DNA of 64,000 nt. Origin: Streptomyces sp. WAC08241. GTDB lineage: Bacteria > Actinomycetota > Actinomycetes > Streptomycetales > Streptomycetaceae. The translations under genes and the position numbers were made by a program. Location of the stretch: positions 2,666,001 to 2,730,000 of the forward strand of contig CP042279.1 of assembly GCA_007858575.1 (NCBI GenBank), written 5' to 3'. This document shows positions 40,670 to 49,870 of the stretch, one piece after another. A model generated the notes under the pieces. The model was not told where the DNA came from. It ran no database searches and saw only the letters and a list, made by a program, of their open reading frames with translations. The first letter of the stretch is position 1. Each line of letters starts with the position of its first letter.

Positions 40670-43489
40670 TCACTCCGGAGGGTGGGACGACGCACGGGCT
40701 GTCACCGCGTCGGAGGTGACGAGGGACGCGCCGCAGGCGGTGGCCAGGGCGGTCGCCTCGGCGAGGGCCTCGGGGAGCCGGTGACGCGGGCCAGGTCGAG
40801 GCGGGCGCGGGCTTCCTCGTAGCGGGACGGGGACGCGGCCAGATGGGCGACCGCCTCGGTGAGGAGCCGGCGGGACTCGGGCGGGTCGGCGAGCAGGGCC
40901 GCGCAGCGGAGTGCCTCACCGAGGGCCGTGGGGGTGCCGATGCGTTCGGCGTGGGTACGGGCCTCGGCGGCGAGCGCGGCCGCGCGGTCCGGGTCCGTGG
41001 GGGCGAGCGCCCGTGCGAGGTCCAGGGGCCAGGGCGCCCACACGATGTGGTGGCGGCCCCGGCCGACCAGCGCCTCGGCCGCGGCCTCCAGGGTGGCCAC
41101 CGCCTCCTCGACGCGTCCCTCCGCGAGCAGGAGCCGGCCGAGGATGCTGGGCCCGTCGGGCAGGACGATCGCGTCCGGCCACGGCGGCCCGAAGGAGTAG
41201 TGGTCGGCCACGCTCCGCGCCTCCGCCGTGCGGCCCCGGGCGACGAGCGTGTCCACGAGCAGGCAGGCGGTGTCCCAGTGCACCGGAGGCCGTTGCCGAC
41301 CCGGTCGGCCAGGCGCAGACCCTCCTCCAGGTAGTGCTGCGCCCTCGGCAAGTTGCCGCGGCGCCGGTGGACCAGGCCCAGGAGCGTGTGGGCGAACGCG
41401 AGGTGGGCGCCGCTCCAGCCCGAGATCTCGAAGGCGCGGACCGCCTCCGTGAAGAGGATCCCGGCCTGGTCGGGGCGGTCGGAGAACGCGTACGCGATGC
41501 CGGTGAGCGCCGGGATCTCGAAGCCCCACGTGGCGTCGGTCCAGCCGAGACCGCGGGCCGGTATGCCGTCCACGAGGGCCAGGTCGCAGAGGCGTACGAC
41601 CTCGTCGGCGGGCTCGCCCCGCATCATGGCGTCGAACCCGCGCACCGTGAGCAGGGCCCGCTCGGAGTTGTCCGCGCCGGTGAAGTGCGCGGTGAGGTCG
41701 GCCAGGCGGCGGGAGCGGCCGGGGCCGTCCTCCTCGGCGGCCTGGAACCCCTCGTACATGAAGTTCGCGGCCTGCAGGCGGCGGCGGTCGGTGCCGGGCG
41801 GGGTGCGGACGGCCTCGGCCGCGAGGACCCGCGCGGCGTCCCGGAGCTGGTTGTTGTGGGCGAGGGCCTGCGCGAGCCGGTAGGTCGCGTCGATGCGCAG
41901 GTCGTCGTCCAGGCCCGGCAGGTCGAGCGCGGAGCTCAGGTGGCGGACGGTGGCGGCGGGCGCGGTCAGCAGGGAGGCGCAGCCGAGTTCGTACAGCACC
42001 CTGGCGTACGAGTCCGGGCCCGGCGGCTCGGCCAGGGCCCGCTCCAGACAGCGCCGGGCCGCGTCCGGGGCACCCACGGCGAGGTGCTCGACGGCGGCGG
42101 CCCGCAGTTGGTCGACGACGTCCTGGTCCTCGTCCGGGTGCACTTCGAGGAGGTGCCGGAGACGGCGGCCGGCCCGTGGCCGGCCTCGGTGAGCGCCCAG
42201 GCCGCCCGTCCGTGCATGGCGGTCCGCGCGGCCGGTGACATCGAGCCGTACACGGCGGACGCGATGAGGGGTGGGCGAACTCCAGGTGGGCGGCCCGTCC
42301 CGTGGGGGTCGCGGGTGTCGCGGCGGGGTCGGTTCCGGTGTCCGCTCCCGGTCCGGCGGTCGGTTCCGTCTGTGCCTGCCGGTCCGCCTCCGTCGTCACG
42401 ATCCTCGCCTGGCGGAGGAGTTCGGTGTGCTCGGCGACCTGCGCCCCGCTCGTACCGGTGAGCAGCGCCAGGAGGTCCGGTGTGCTGTCCGCGCCGAGGA
42501 CGGCGATCGTCCAGGCCAGGCGGGTCGGGCCGACGCCGAGCTCTTCGAGGCGGGCGACGAGTCCGCCGCCGCGCGCTTCGGCGCCGAGGCCGCGCAGGAG
42601 GGAGGCGGAGGTCGCGACGGGTTCGAGCATCCGGTCGCGGGCCTTGGCGAGGAGTTCGACCGTCTCGTACGGGTTGCCGGAGGTCACCGACCACAGCTCG
42701 CGGCAGAACGGCTCGTCCGCGTGGCCGCCCAGCGTGTCCCGGGCGAGCGCGGCGGTCGCGCCGGGCGTGAGCGCGTGCAGGCCCAGGGTCACGACGGCGC
42801 GGTCGGCGAGCGCGGCGAGGACGGCCGGCACCCCGGTGCGCTGCGGGCCTTCCGGCAGGGACGGTGGGCCAGGACGACGAGGGCGGGCAGGCGGCGGTCC
42901 TGCCGGAGCCGGGTGAAGGCGTCGAGCCACGCCAGGGATTCGGCGTCGGCCCAGTGCGCGTCGTCCACGAGCAGGACCGGGGCCGGTCCCGCAGCCGGTC
43001 CGCGAGCCGTCCCAGGAGTTTGGCCAGACCGTCCCGCACGCCCTGCGGGTCGGCCGGCGCGGCCGACGGCGGAGGCGGCGGTGCGAGGCCGAGCGCAGGA
43101 GCGAGCAGGTCGAAGTGGCCGCCGAAGAGGAGGCGGACGTCCTCCTCGTCGAAGCGGTCGAGCGCGGGCTGGAGCAGTTGGCGGGTGACGTGGAACGGGA
43201 CCGAGGTGAGGGTCTCGCCGCCCCGGGCCCTCAGGACGGTGCAGCGGTCCCGGGCGGTCCGGTGTATCGCGTCGAGCAGGGTGGTCTTGCCGATCCCCGC
43301 CTCTCCCCGGTAGACGAGGATGCCGCCGCGCACCGGACCGTCCGCCGCCGCTCCGGCGACGAGTTCGTCGACGGCATGGGCGGCCGCGGCGAGTTCCGGG
43401 TCGCGTTCGAGCAGTCCGCCGCGGGACCCGTCCGGGGCCACGGGAACGAACGGCGTGACGGGCGACGGCTGTTCGGGATCCGACGACAC
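40670..43489 (-). CDS. AAA/STAND ATPase regulator with TPR tail, frameshifted
   Basis: This protein of about 935 aa has an N-terminal AAA/STAND ATPase with Walker A YRGEAGIGKTTLLDAIHRTA. Later segments include GFDAMMRGEPADEVVRLCDL and TPR helices (LLGLVHRRRGNLPRAQHYLE). It resembles the ATPase and TPR parts of LuxR-type LAL regulators, but I see no C-terminal LuxR helix-turn-helix. The corrected end is ARASSHPPE at 40670. GTG 43489 follows GGGGAGTG. Frame changes include 42980, 42870, 42290, 41290 and 40780. It is probably a signalling or regulatory ATPase, divergent from the DUF309 gene. Confidence 0.72.
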
Positions 43490-43614
43490 CGGTGACTCAC
43501 TCCCCTACCCGAGCTCCTTGCGCGCCGCGGCCGGCGAGACCCACGCGGACCGGCACGAAGCGCTTGTCGGACGAGCCTAGCGTTCCTGATCGTTCCGGGG
43601 GCGACAATGGAGGG

Positions 43615-44413
43615 GTGAACCGGACCACGAGTGACCGAGGCAGGGACCGCGACGGGGAGGGGCGGCCCGCAGCGCCCGTCCCCGCGACGGGCTCGGCCGG
43701 CCGCTGCCGTACGGGGCGGAGGGGTGCCCCGGCAGCCGGAGGGGTCGTACGGGGTCCCGGCGCGACCCTGCGCGAGGCGCAGCGGCTGCTCGACGCCGGG
43801 ATGCCGTTCCACGCGCACGAGGTCTTCGAGGACGCCTGGAAGTCCGGTCCGGAGGCGGAGCGGGACCTGTGGTAGGGGCTCGCCCAGCTCGCCGTGGGTC
43901 TGACGCACGCCGCCCGGGGAACGCGGCGGGCGGGGCGCGCCTGCTGCGGCGCGGCGCCGACCGGTTGGCGCGCGGGGTGCACGGAGCGGACGGGGCGAGC
44001 GGGGCGGACGGGGCGAGCGGGGCGGGTGCGTCGGGATCCGGGAGGGACGGGAGGGCGGAGGCCGGTCCGCCGGAAGCCGATGCGTCGGAAGTCGGTACGC
44101 CGGAGGGCGGAGCCCCCGGGGCCGGTACGCCAGGAGCCGGTGCGGCGGAGGGCAGAGCCCCCGAGGCCGGTGCACCGGAAGCCGGTACGTCGGAGACCAG
44201 AGCCCCCGACACCGGTGCACCGGAAGCCCGAGCGCCAGAAGCCCGTGCGTCGGAAGTCCGGGCCCCGCCCCCGGCCCGTACGGGATCGACGTCGGCGGGC
44301 TCGTCTCCTGGGCGCGGGCGTTGGCCGACCGTACGGAAGGGGCGGAGGGCCGGGGTCCCGTCGTGGTCGACGCCGTCGTCGAGGCGCCGCGGCTGCGCCG
44401 GGACGTCTCCTGA
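43615..44413 (+). CDS. DUF309 family protein with in-frame TAG and pentapeptide repeats
   Basis: The conserved core TLREAQRLLDAGMPFHAHEV then FEDAWKSGPEAERDLW and, after an in-frame TAG at 43873, GLAQLAVGLTHAARG identifies the helical DUF309 fold, found in bacteria and plastids with unknown function. Relatives have Gln at the TAG, so a single C-to-T change separates the two halves. Beyond a frame change near 43920, a segment of about 90 residues rich in Gly/Ala/Pro/Glu interrupts the domain. The family then resumes at GIDVGGLVSWARALADRT and ends LRRDVS. GTG 43615 has GGAGG unusually close. As read, the gene is broken. Confidence 0.7.
44070..44264 (+). repeat. 15-bp minisatellite inside the DUF309 gene
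   Basis: Thirteen consecutive 15-bp units of the type CCGGAAGCCGGTGCG encode the pentapeptide (P/S)E(A/V)(G/R)(A/T), for example PEADA, SEVGT, PEAGA, PEAGT and PEARA. Units diverge at the third codon position while the peptide pattern is kept. A shorter Gly-Ala-Asp/Ser repeat precedes it. Confidence 0.75.
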
Positions 44414-44765
44414 CGCCGTCCGCCGGGCCCACTGCTCCCCGTCCCCTCGCTCTCCTCGCGCAGGACGGCCGCGTGGCCGGTCGACGGGTCCTTGACCGCC
44501 GTGAGGAGCATGACCGTGCCGCGGCGGGCGAGGGCCTCGGCGGCGGCCGGGCGGCGAGTCCGGCCCCGTAGCGGCGGCGGAACTGCTCGTACTCGCCCTC
44601 GGGGCCGTGGTACCAGCGGCGGAGTTCTACGGAGGGCGTGAGGGCCTCGGGCCATTCGTCGACGTGCGCGTCCGCCCTGGCGAGGCCGCGCGGCCGGAGG
44701 CGGTCGACGAGGACCCGCACCCCGTCGTCGGGCGACGGGGTCTCGTAGGCGCGGCGGACGCGGAC
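44390..44765 (-). CDS. DUF488 family protein, frameshifted
   Basis: This small cytoplasmic protein has the DUF488 motifs VRVLVDRLRPRGLARADAHV then DEWPEALTPSVELRRWYHG and, after a frame change near 44555, GTVMLLTAVKDPSTGHAAVL. The family length is about 120 aa, which fits. Homology begins at VRVRRAYETP near 44765, but no start codon is visible in that frame. A GTG at 44817 overlapping the tetR stop is in another frame. The end overlaps the convergent DUF309 gene and is uncertain. The role is unknown. Confidence 0.68.
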
Positions 44766-44789
44766 GGCGGGGTGCTCGCGGCCGTGGGG

Positions 44790-44813
44790 CCGGGGTGCCG
44801 GACGGCACCCCGG
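44790..44813 (-). terminator. Terminator of tetR
   Basis: CCGGGGTGCCG and CGGCACCCCGG form a perfect 11-bp stem with a two-base loop two bases beyond the tetR stop. The DUF488 gene starts right after it, so expression of that gene may depend on read-through. Confidence 0.7.
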
Positions 44814-44814
44814 C

Positions 44815-45417
44815 TCACCCGGCGACGCGCAGCGCCGGGAGGAGGACGGCGTCGACGAAGGTCCGCATGGTCGAGGTGTCCGTGAACCGCTCCTCGCAGA
44901 TCCGCTCGACGCGGAGCATGCCGAGGAAGGAGGGGGCCACGAAGCCGACGGCGGGGTTGTCGGCGTCGACCTCGCCCCGCTCGACTGCGCGCGCCACGAT
45001 CGCGTCGATGGCCGCGATCTCGGGGGCGATGACGGTCTCGCGGAACGCGGCGCGCAGGTCGGGATGCTGGATGTACGCCTGGGTGACGGCCTCCATGAGG
45101 CCGGCGTCGCGCTCGTGGTGGGAGGCGGCGATGCGGGCGGCCTCGCGCAGGTCGCCGGCGAGGGTGCCGGTGTCGATGCCGGCGAAGACGACGCAGCGGC
45201 GCCGGGCGAGGGCGGCGGTGACGAGCCGCGGCTTCGTTCCCCACTGCCGGTAGAGCGTGGCCTTGCCGCACTTGGTGAGGGCCGCGACGCCCTCCATGGT
45301 CACCGAGTCGTAGCCGCCCTCGCGCAGGAGGCGGAGCACCGCGTCGTAGAGCTCGGTCTCGCGCTCCGGCGTGATCTTGCTGCGCCGGGCTGCGGCGGTC
45401 GCGGCCTGTGTGGACAT
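44815..45417 (-). CDS. TetR/AcrR-family transcriptional regulator
   Basis: This intact repressor of about 200 aa has the N-terminal helix-turn-helix LYDAVLRLLREGGYDSVTME then GVAALTKCGKATLYRQWGTK, a classic TetR signature. The ligand domain follows (ARIAASHHERDAGLMEAVTQ) and ends VDAVLLPALRVAG. ATG 45417 has GGGAGGG upstream. It is divergent from a PAP2-type gene. The 150-bp intergenic region has a palindrome with an extra half-site covering both predicted -35 boxes, so autoregulation and control of the divergent gene are likely. Confidence 0.9.
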   Translation of the reverse strand: MSTQAATAAARRSKITPERETELYDAVLRLLREGGYDSVTMEGVAALTKCGKATLYRQWGTKPRLVTAALARRRCVVFAGIDTGTLAGDLREAARIAASHHERDAGLMEAVTQAYIQHPDLRAAFRETVIAPEIAAIDAIVARAVERGEVDADNPAVGFVAPSFLGMLRVERICEERFTDTSTMRTFVDAVLLPALRVAG

Positions 45418-45471
45418 CGGTCCCTCCCGTACGGGTCTCCCTCTGCACATACGAGAGTAGGGGTGCACAAT

Positions 45472-45505
45472 CGAGACGCAAACGTATCGAGACGCTTGCG
45501 TCTCG
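45472..45505. promoter_or_regulatory. TetR operator and divergent promoters
   Basis: CGAGACGC-TT-GCGTCTCG (45488-45505) is a perfect palindrome. Another CGAGACGCAA half-site lies 16 bp to the left at 45472. On the plus strand TTGCGT (45497) is 17 bp from TAGGCT (45520), a good -35/-10 pair. On the minus strand the other half-site supplies TTGCGT 16 bp before TACTCT. Both promoters would be blocked by a bound repressor. Confidence 0.72.
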
Positions 45506-45566
45506 CTAAAAACGGATCTAGGCTTCCTGCGTTTGTTGCCGATTTGACGGATTAGAGGGCCGCACG

Positions 45567-46438
45567 ATGGCTGCCGGGATACGCGGGATACGAGGACCAC
45601 GTCCTGCCGGACCTGGGGCGACGCCTACCCCGGCCCCGCCGGCCCCGACGCCGGAGAGGGGGAGGGGCGGACGGAGAGGGCCCGGGAGCGGCCCCGCGAC
45701 CGCCCCTCCTGCGCGAGCTGCTGCTCGTCACCGCCCTGTTCCTCGTCTACAAGTTCGGCCGGCTCTTCGCCAACGGCCACGAGGCCCGCGCCTTCCGGAA
45801 CGCCGACCGCGTCTGGGACGCCGAGCGCGCGCTCCATCTCCCGGGCGAGGGAGCGGTCCAGCAGCTCCTGATGCACGGCGAACCGCTGGTCCGGGCCGCG
45901 AACACGTACTACGCGACCGTGCACTTCCCCGCCACGGTCGCCTTCCTCGTCTGGCTGTACCTGCGCCGCCCGGCCCACTACCTGTGGTCGCGGCGCGTGC
46001 TCGCGCTCTCACCGCCGCCGCGCTCGCGCTGCACCTGCTGATGCCGCTCGCGCCGCCCCGGATGCTCGCCGCCGCCGGACTCGTCGACACCGCCCGCGTC
46101 TACGGCCCCTCCGTGTACGGGGCGGTGCCGGAGACGGACTCGATGGCGAACCAGTTCGCCGCCATGCCGTCGCTGCACTTCGGCTGGGCCCTGATGGTCG
46201 CGGTCGGCCTGATCGCCGCCACCCGTTCCCGGTGGCGGGCGCTCTGGCTGCTGCACCCGCTGCTCACCCTGTTCGTCGTCGTCGGGACCGCCAACCACTA
46301 CTGGTTCGACGCGCTCGCCGCCGCCGCGCTCCTCGGCCTCGCGCTGCTCGCCGTCCGCGCCCCCGGGCACCGGGCGGCGCCCCCATCCGTACGCCGCCCG
46401 CTCGAGACGGCCCCCTCCCGGTCGGAGCCCTGCGATGA
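45567..46438 (+). CDS. PAP2/inositolphosphotransferase-like membrane protein, frameshifted
   Basis: This integral membrane phosphatase or phosphotransferase has about 290 aa and six TM helices. The PAP2 motifs are MPSLHFGWALMVAVG and NHYWFDALAAAALLG, with both catalytic His residues. The first motif region is around VYKFGRLFANG. Frame changes near 45625, 45680 and 46000 are needed. The stop at 46438 overlaps the ATG of the DMT transporter (ATGA). ATG 45567 follows GAGGG. The divergent tetR and the operator suggest repression. Substrates in this family are lipid phosphates. Confidence 0.78.
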
Positions 46439-47587
46439 ACCCCGCCGCCGGCACCGTGCTCGCGGTGCTCCTCTCCCTCGTCTCCGCCGCCGGGTACGCG
46501 CTCGCCGCCGTCGCCCAGTCCCGGCTCGCCGCCGCGTCCCCGCCGCCCCCGACGGGCACGGGCGCTGCGCGCGCTGCTCGCCCGCGGGCAGTGGTGGTGG
46601 GCGGTCGGCCTGAACGCCGCCGGGGCCCTCGCCCACGTGGCCGCCCTGCACTACGGGCCGCTGACCCTGGTCCAGCCGCTCGGCGCGCTGACCCTCGTGG
46701 CGGCGCTGCCGCTCGGCGCGTACCGCGCGCGCCGGCGGGTGACCCGTACCGAGTGGCGCGGGGCCCTGTGGACCCTGGCCGGTCTCGTCGGCCTGGTCGC
46801 CGTCACCGGGCCCGCGGCCCCGGCGAGGCGCTCAGCCTGCGCGAGTCGCTGGTCGTCGCCGCGGCGACGGCGCTCCTGATCGCCGCCTCGCCCCGGGCCG
46901 CCACCACGGGAGCGGCGGGCGGGCCGGGCGCGGACTCGGGCACGCCACGGCGTCCGGCATCGCCTCCGGCGTCGCCTCGGCGCTCACCCAGACCCTGACG
47001 GCCGCGCTCGCCCGCGACCTGCCCGGCACCGAACCGACCTGGTGGCAGACCGCGCTGCTCGCGGTGCTCATATCCGGCTTCGCCACGGGCGGGCTGCTGC
47101 TCTCGCAGGCCGCCTACCGGGGCGGGCTCGCGGCGCCGCTGGCCGTCGTCAACCTCTCCAACCCGGCGGCCGCCGCCGTGATCGGCGTGGTCCTCCTCGG
47201 CGAGACCTTCCGGGCCGGGGCCTGGGGCTGGTGCGCCGCCGCCGGCGCGTCGCTGATCGCGGCGCGGGGCGTGGTGCTCCTGACGAAGGGCGGCAGCGGG
47301 GGTACGGGAGACACCGGGGCCGGTGGCGCTGCGGAGAACGGTGGCGCCGTGGGGGTCGGGGTCGTCGCGGGGGCCGGTGCCGTCGCGGGCCCCGTCGGCC
47401 GTACCGGTGCCGGTGCCGGTGGCCTCGTGGCGGCCGGTGCCGTCGCGGGCCTCGCCGGCCGTACCGGTGCCGGTGCCGCCCCGGAGGGCAACGCCGGCGC
47501 GGGGCCGCCGGAGGCCTTCCCGCGGCCCGGATCGCCGGACTCGCCGCACCGGAGGTCGAACCGGCGGGCGTCCCGCTCGCCGGGTGA
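46435..47587 (+). CDS. DMT (EamA-like) transporter, frameshifted
   Basis: This is a drug/metabolite-type membrane protein with about nine TM helices. Recognisable segments are LLSLVSAAGYALAAVAQSRL, GLNAAGALAHVAALHYGPLT, LVQPLGALTLVAALPLG and the C-terminal VVNLSNPAAAAVIGVVLLGE. It begins at ATG 46435, overlapping the PAP2 stop. Frame changes lie near 46560, 46830 and 46950. The C-terminal tail after the last helix is a Gly/Ala-rich stretch containing a 60-bp duplication. The end is 47587 or 47663 depending on frame. Substrate unknown. It is likely co-transcribed with the PAP2 gene. Confidence 0.72.
47373..47478 (+). repeat. 60-bp direct duplication in transporter tail
   Basis: A segment of about 46 bp (GCCGGTGCCGTCGCGGGCC and onward) at 47373-47418 recurs at 47433-47478 with two mismatches, giving a period of exactly 60 bp and preserving frame. 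It encodes a repeated Gly-Ala-Val-Ala-Gly / Gly-Arg-Thr-Gly-Ala-Gly tail. Confidence 0.7.
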
Positions 47588-47618
47588 GGACGGGCGGCCC
47601 CTTCACCACCCTCCCATT

Positions 47619-47665
47619 CGTCACCTTGACGACAACTGGATCCACCCCCTATCGTCAACGTGACG
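47619..47665. promoter_or_regulatory. Twin CGTCA-N3-TGACG palindromes
   Basis: CGTCACCTTGACG at 47619-47631 and CGTCAACGTGACG at 47653-47665 share five-base palindromic arms. They are 34 bp apart, about three helical turns, and end 14 bp before the SPFH start codon. The layout is that of a repressor operator over the promoter. Confidence 0.65.
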
Positions 47666-47679
47666 ACAAGGGGGATTCC

Positions 47680-48705
47680 ATGGCCGACATCACCCGGCGG
47701 GCCGGCTGGCGCCACCTGCGCTCCGCGCCCACCGCGCACATCCGCCACCAGCGACGGGGAAAGCTCGTCCACGACGGCGAAGGGCTCAGCTTCTGGTTCC
47801 GGCCGCGCACCGCCGCCCTCTCCGAGGTCCCGGTGAACGACCGGGAGCTGGCGATGGCCTTCCACGCCCGCACGGCCGACTTCCAGGACGTGAGCGTGCA
47901 GTCCACCGTCACGTACCGGATCGGTGACCCGGGCGCGGCGGCCACCCGGCTCGACTTCTCCGTCGACCCCGACACGGGCGCCTGGCGCGGCACCCCGCTG
48001 GAGCAGATCGCCACCCTCCTCACCGAGACCGCCCAGCAGCACGCCCTCGACGTCCTCGCCCGCACGCCCCTGGCCGCCGCGCTCGTCGACGGCGTGGCGG
48101 CGGTGCGGGACCGCATCGCGACCGGCCTCGCCGCCGAGCCGCGCCTGCCGGAGACCGGCATCGAGGTCGTCGCGGTCCGGGTCGTGGCGATCCGCCCCGA
48201 GCCCGAGGTGGAGCGCGCCCTGCGCACCCCCGCCCGCGAGCAGATCCAGCAGGAGGCCGACCGGGCCACCTACGAGCGCCGGGCCGTCGCCGTCGAACGG
48301 GAACGCGCCATCGCCGAGAACGAGCTGGCCAGCAAGATCGAGCTGGCCCGGCAGGAGGAGCGGCTCGTCGAGCAGCGCGGCACCAACGCGCCGCGAGGCC
48401 GAGGAGAACGCCGCCGCCGACGCGGTGCGGGCCGAGGCCGAGGCCGTACGGAAGGTCCGGCTCGCGCGGGCCGAGGCGGAGGCCGCCCGCGAGGTCGGCG
48501 AGGCGCGCGCCGGGGCGCAGTCCGCGTGGCTGCGGGCGCACGCGGAGGCCGATCCGGCCACCCTGCACGCCCTCGCCGTGCACCGGGCCGCCGAGAACCT
48601 GCCCCGGATCGAGCACCTGACGCTCTCCCCGACGTGCTCACCGGGCTGCTCGCCAGGCTGGGCGGCGAGGGCGGGGCCGGCGGAACGGGCGGGGCCCGGT
48701 CGTGA
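47680..48705 (+). CDS. SPFH/Band 7 domain protein, frameshifted
   Basis: This 341-aa protein has an N-terminal SPFH (stomatin/prohibitin-like) domain (GKLVHDGEGLSFWFRPRTAA, VNDRELAMAFHARTADFQDV, VQSTVTYRIGDPG, ALDVLARTPLAAALVDG) and a long coiled coil (ERRAVAVERERAIAENELAS, then EAEAVRKVRLARAEAEAARE). No TM helix or signal peptide is seen, so membrane contact may be peripheral. ATG 47680 follows GGGGGA. Frame changes near 48395 and 48630 are minor. The stop overlaps the GTG of an NAD-kinase-like gene, so the two are coupled. SPFH proteins form scaffolding cages. The role here is unknown. Confidence 0.85.
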   Translation: MADITRRAGWRHLRSAPTAHIRHQRRGKLVHDGEGLSFWFRPRTAALSEVPVNDRELAMAFHARTADFQDVSVQSTVTYRIGDPGAAATRLDFSVDPDTGAWRGTPLEQIATLLTETAQQHALDVLARTPLAAALVDGVAAVRDRIATGLAAEPRLPETGIEVVAVRVVAIRPEPEVERALRTPAREQIQQEADRATYERRAVAVERERAIAENELASKIELARQEERLVEQRGTNAPRGRGERRRRRGAGRGRGRTEGPARAGRGGGRPRGRRGARRGAVRVAAGARGGRSGHPARPRRAPGRREPAPDRAPDALPDVLTGLLARLGGEGGAGGTGGARS

Positions 48706-49599
48706 GCCTCGCGCCGCGCGCGGTGCTCGTGCACCGGACGACGGAGTACGAGGAGCTGCTCGCCCGGCACGGCACGCACGGGCAGGCTGCGTTCTTCCTC
48801 TCCGCGCGCGGCCGCTCGGTCGAGGACGTGCGGGAGCGGCACGAGCGGGCCCACCGGGCGCTCGCCGAGGTGGCGGGCGCGGTGCCGCTGACGTGGCGGC
48901 AGACCCGGGTGGAGCGCGCCGATCTGGACCGGTTCCTGTTCGGGCCGGAGGACGTCGTCGTGGTCGTCGGACAGGACGGTCTGGTCGCCAACGCGGCGAA
49001 GTACCTGACCGGGCAGCCGGTCGTCGGCATCGACGCGGACCCGGGGCGCAATCCGGGCGTCCTGGTCCGGCACCGGGCGGACCGGGCGCGGCGGCTGCTG
49101 CCGTACGCGGCGGGAGCGGGCGCGGCGGCCGACGAGCTGACGATGGTCGAGGCCGTCACCGACGACACGCAGCGGCTCCTGGCGCTCAACGAGATCTACG
49201 TCGGGCCGCCGGGCCACCAGACCGCCCGCTACACGCTCGGGCTCGACGGGACGGACGCGCCGGCCGAGGCCCAGGCGTCGTCGGGCGTCCTCGTCGGCAC
49301 CGGCACGGGGCCACGGGCTGGCTGCGCTCCCTGTGGGAGCAGCGCTCCAGCACCCTCGCGCTGCCCGCGCCGTCGGACCCCGGCTCGCCTGGTTCGTCCG
49401 CGAGGCCTGGCCGTCGCCGACCACCGGCACCACCCGCGTCGAAGGACTCCTCGGCCCCGGGCACGGCCTGCGCCTCACCGTCGAGTCGGACCGTCTGATC
49501 GCCTTCGGCGACGGCGTCGAGTCGGACGCGCTCGAACTGACGTGGGGCCAGACGGTCCACCTCACCGTCGCCGCGGCCCGCCTGCGTCTGGTGCACTGA
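48702..49599 (+). CDS. NAD(+)/NADH kinase-like protein, frameshifted
   Basis: This product of about 298 aa has two-domain NAD-kinase character. The motif VVVVVGQDGLVANAAKYLTG replaces the canonical GGDG by GQDG, followed by VVGIDADPGRNPGVLVRHRA. The C-terminal beta-rich part includes LLALNEIYVGPPGHQTARYT, which matches the conserved NE/D region, and after a frame change near 49310 GWLRSLWEQRSS and LLGPGHGLRLTVES. GTG 48702 overlaps the SPFH stop in a GTGA. Altered glycines in the nucleotide loop suggest changed substrate or loss of kinase activity. The coupling to SPFH is notable. Confidence 0.72.
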
Positions 49600-49625
49600 G
49601 CCGGGGGCGGGGGTGGGTACGGGAG

Positions 49626-49641
49626 GGCGCCGGTCGGCGCC
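49626..49641. terminator. Short GC hairpin after NAD-kinase-like gene
   Basis: GGCGCCG-GT-CGGCGCC is a perfect 7-bp stem 27 bp beyond the stop. It is a plausible terminator of the SPFH operon. The rest of 49642-49870 holds no gene I can support. Confidence 0.5.
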
Positions 49642-49870
49642 GGACCAAGGCGGGAAGACGTCGATCGGTGCCGCGGCGGGGATCCTCCTGGGCACGGGCG
49701 AGGGGATGCACGGATGCCCCTCGCGGCCGGATTCGATCGGTGCGGTCCGGGGCGCGGTACGGGCGGCGTTATGATCGGCGCGCTTTGCCCGGATATCCGC
49801 CCGGCCGTCGCCGGACCGTCCGGGCCGCCCCGTGCGCTCCCGTCGCTTCCCGGTCGTCGAAGGACACCCC

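Noticed and set aside
43231..44808. A 525-codon repeat-rich minus-strand frame over the DUF309 gene
   Set aside because: Its repeats are the complement of the 15-bp minisatellite. The DUF309 core on the plus strand and DUF488 on the minus strand account for the sequence.
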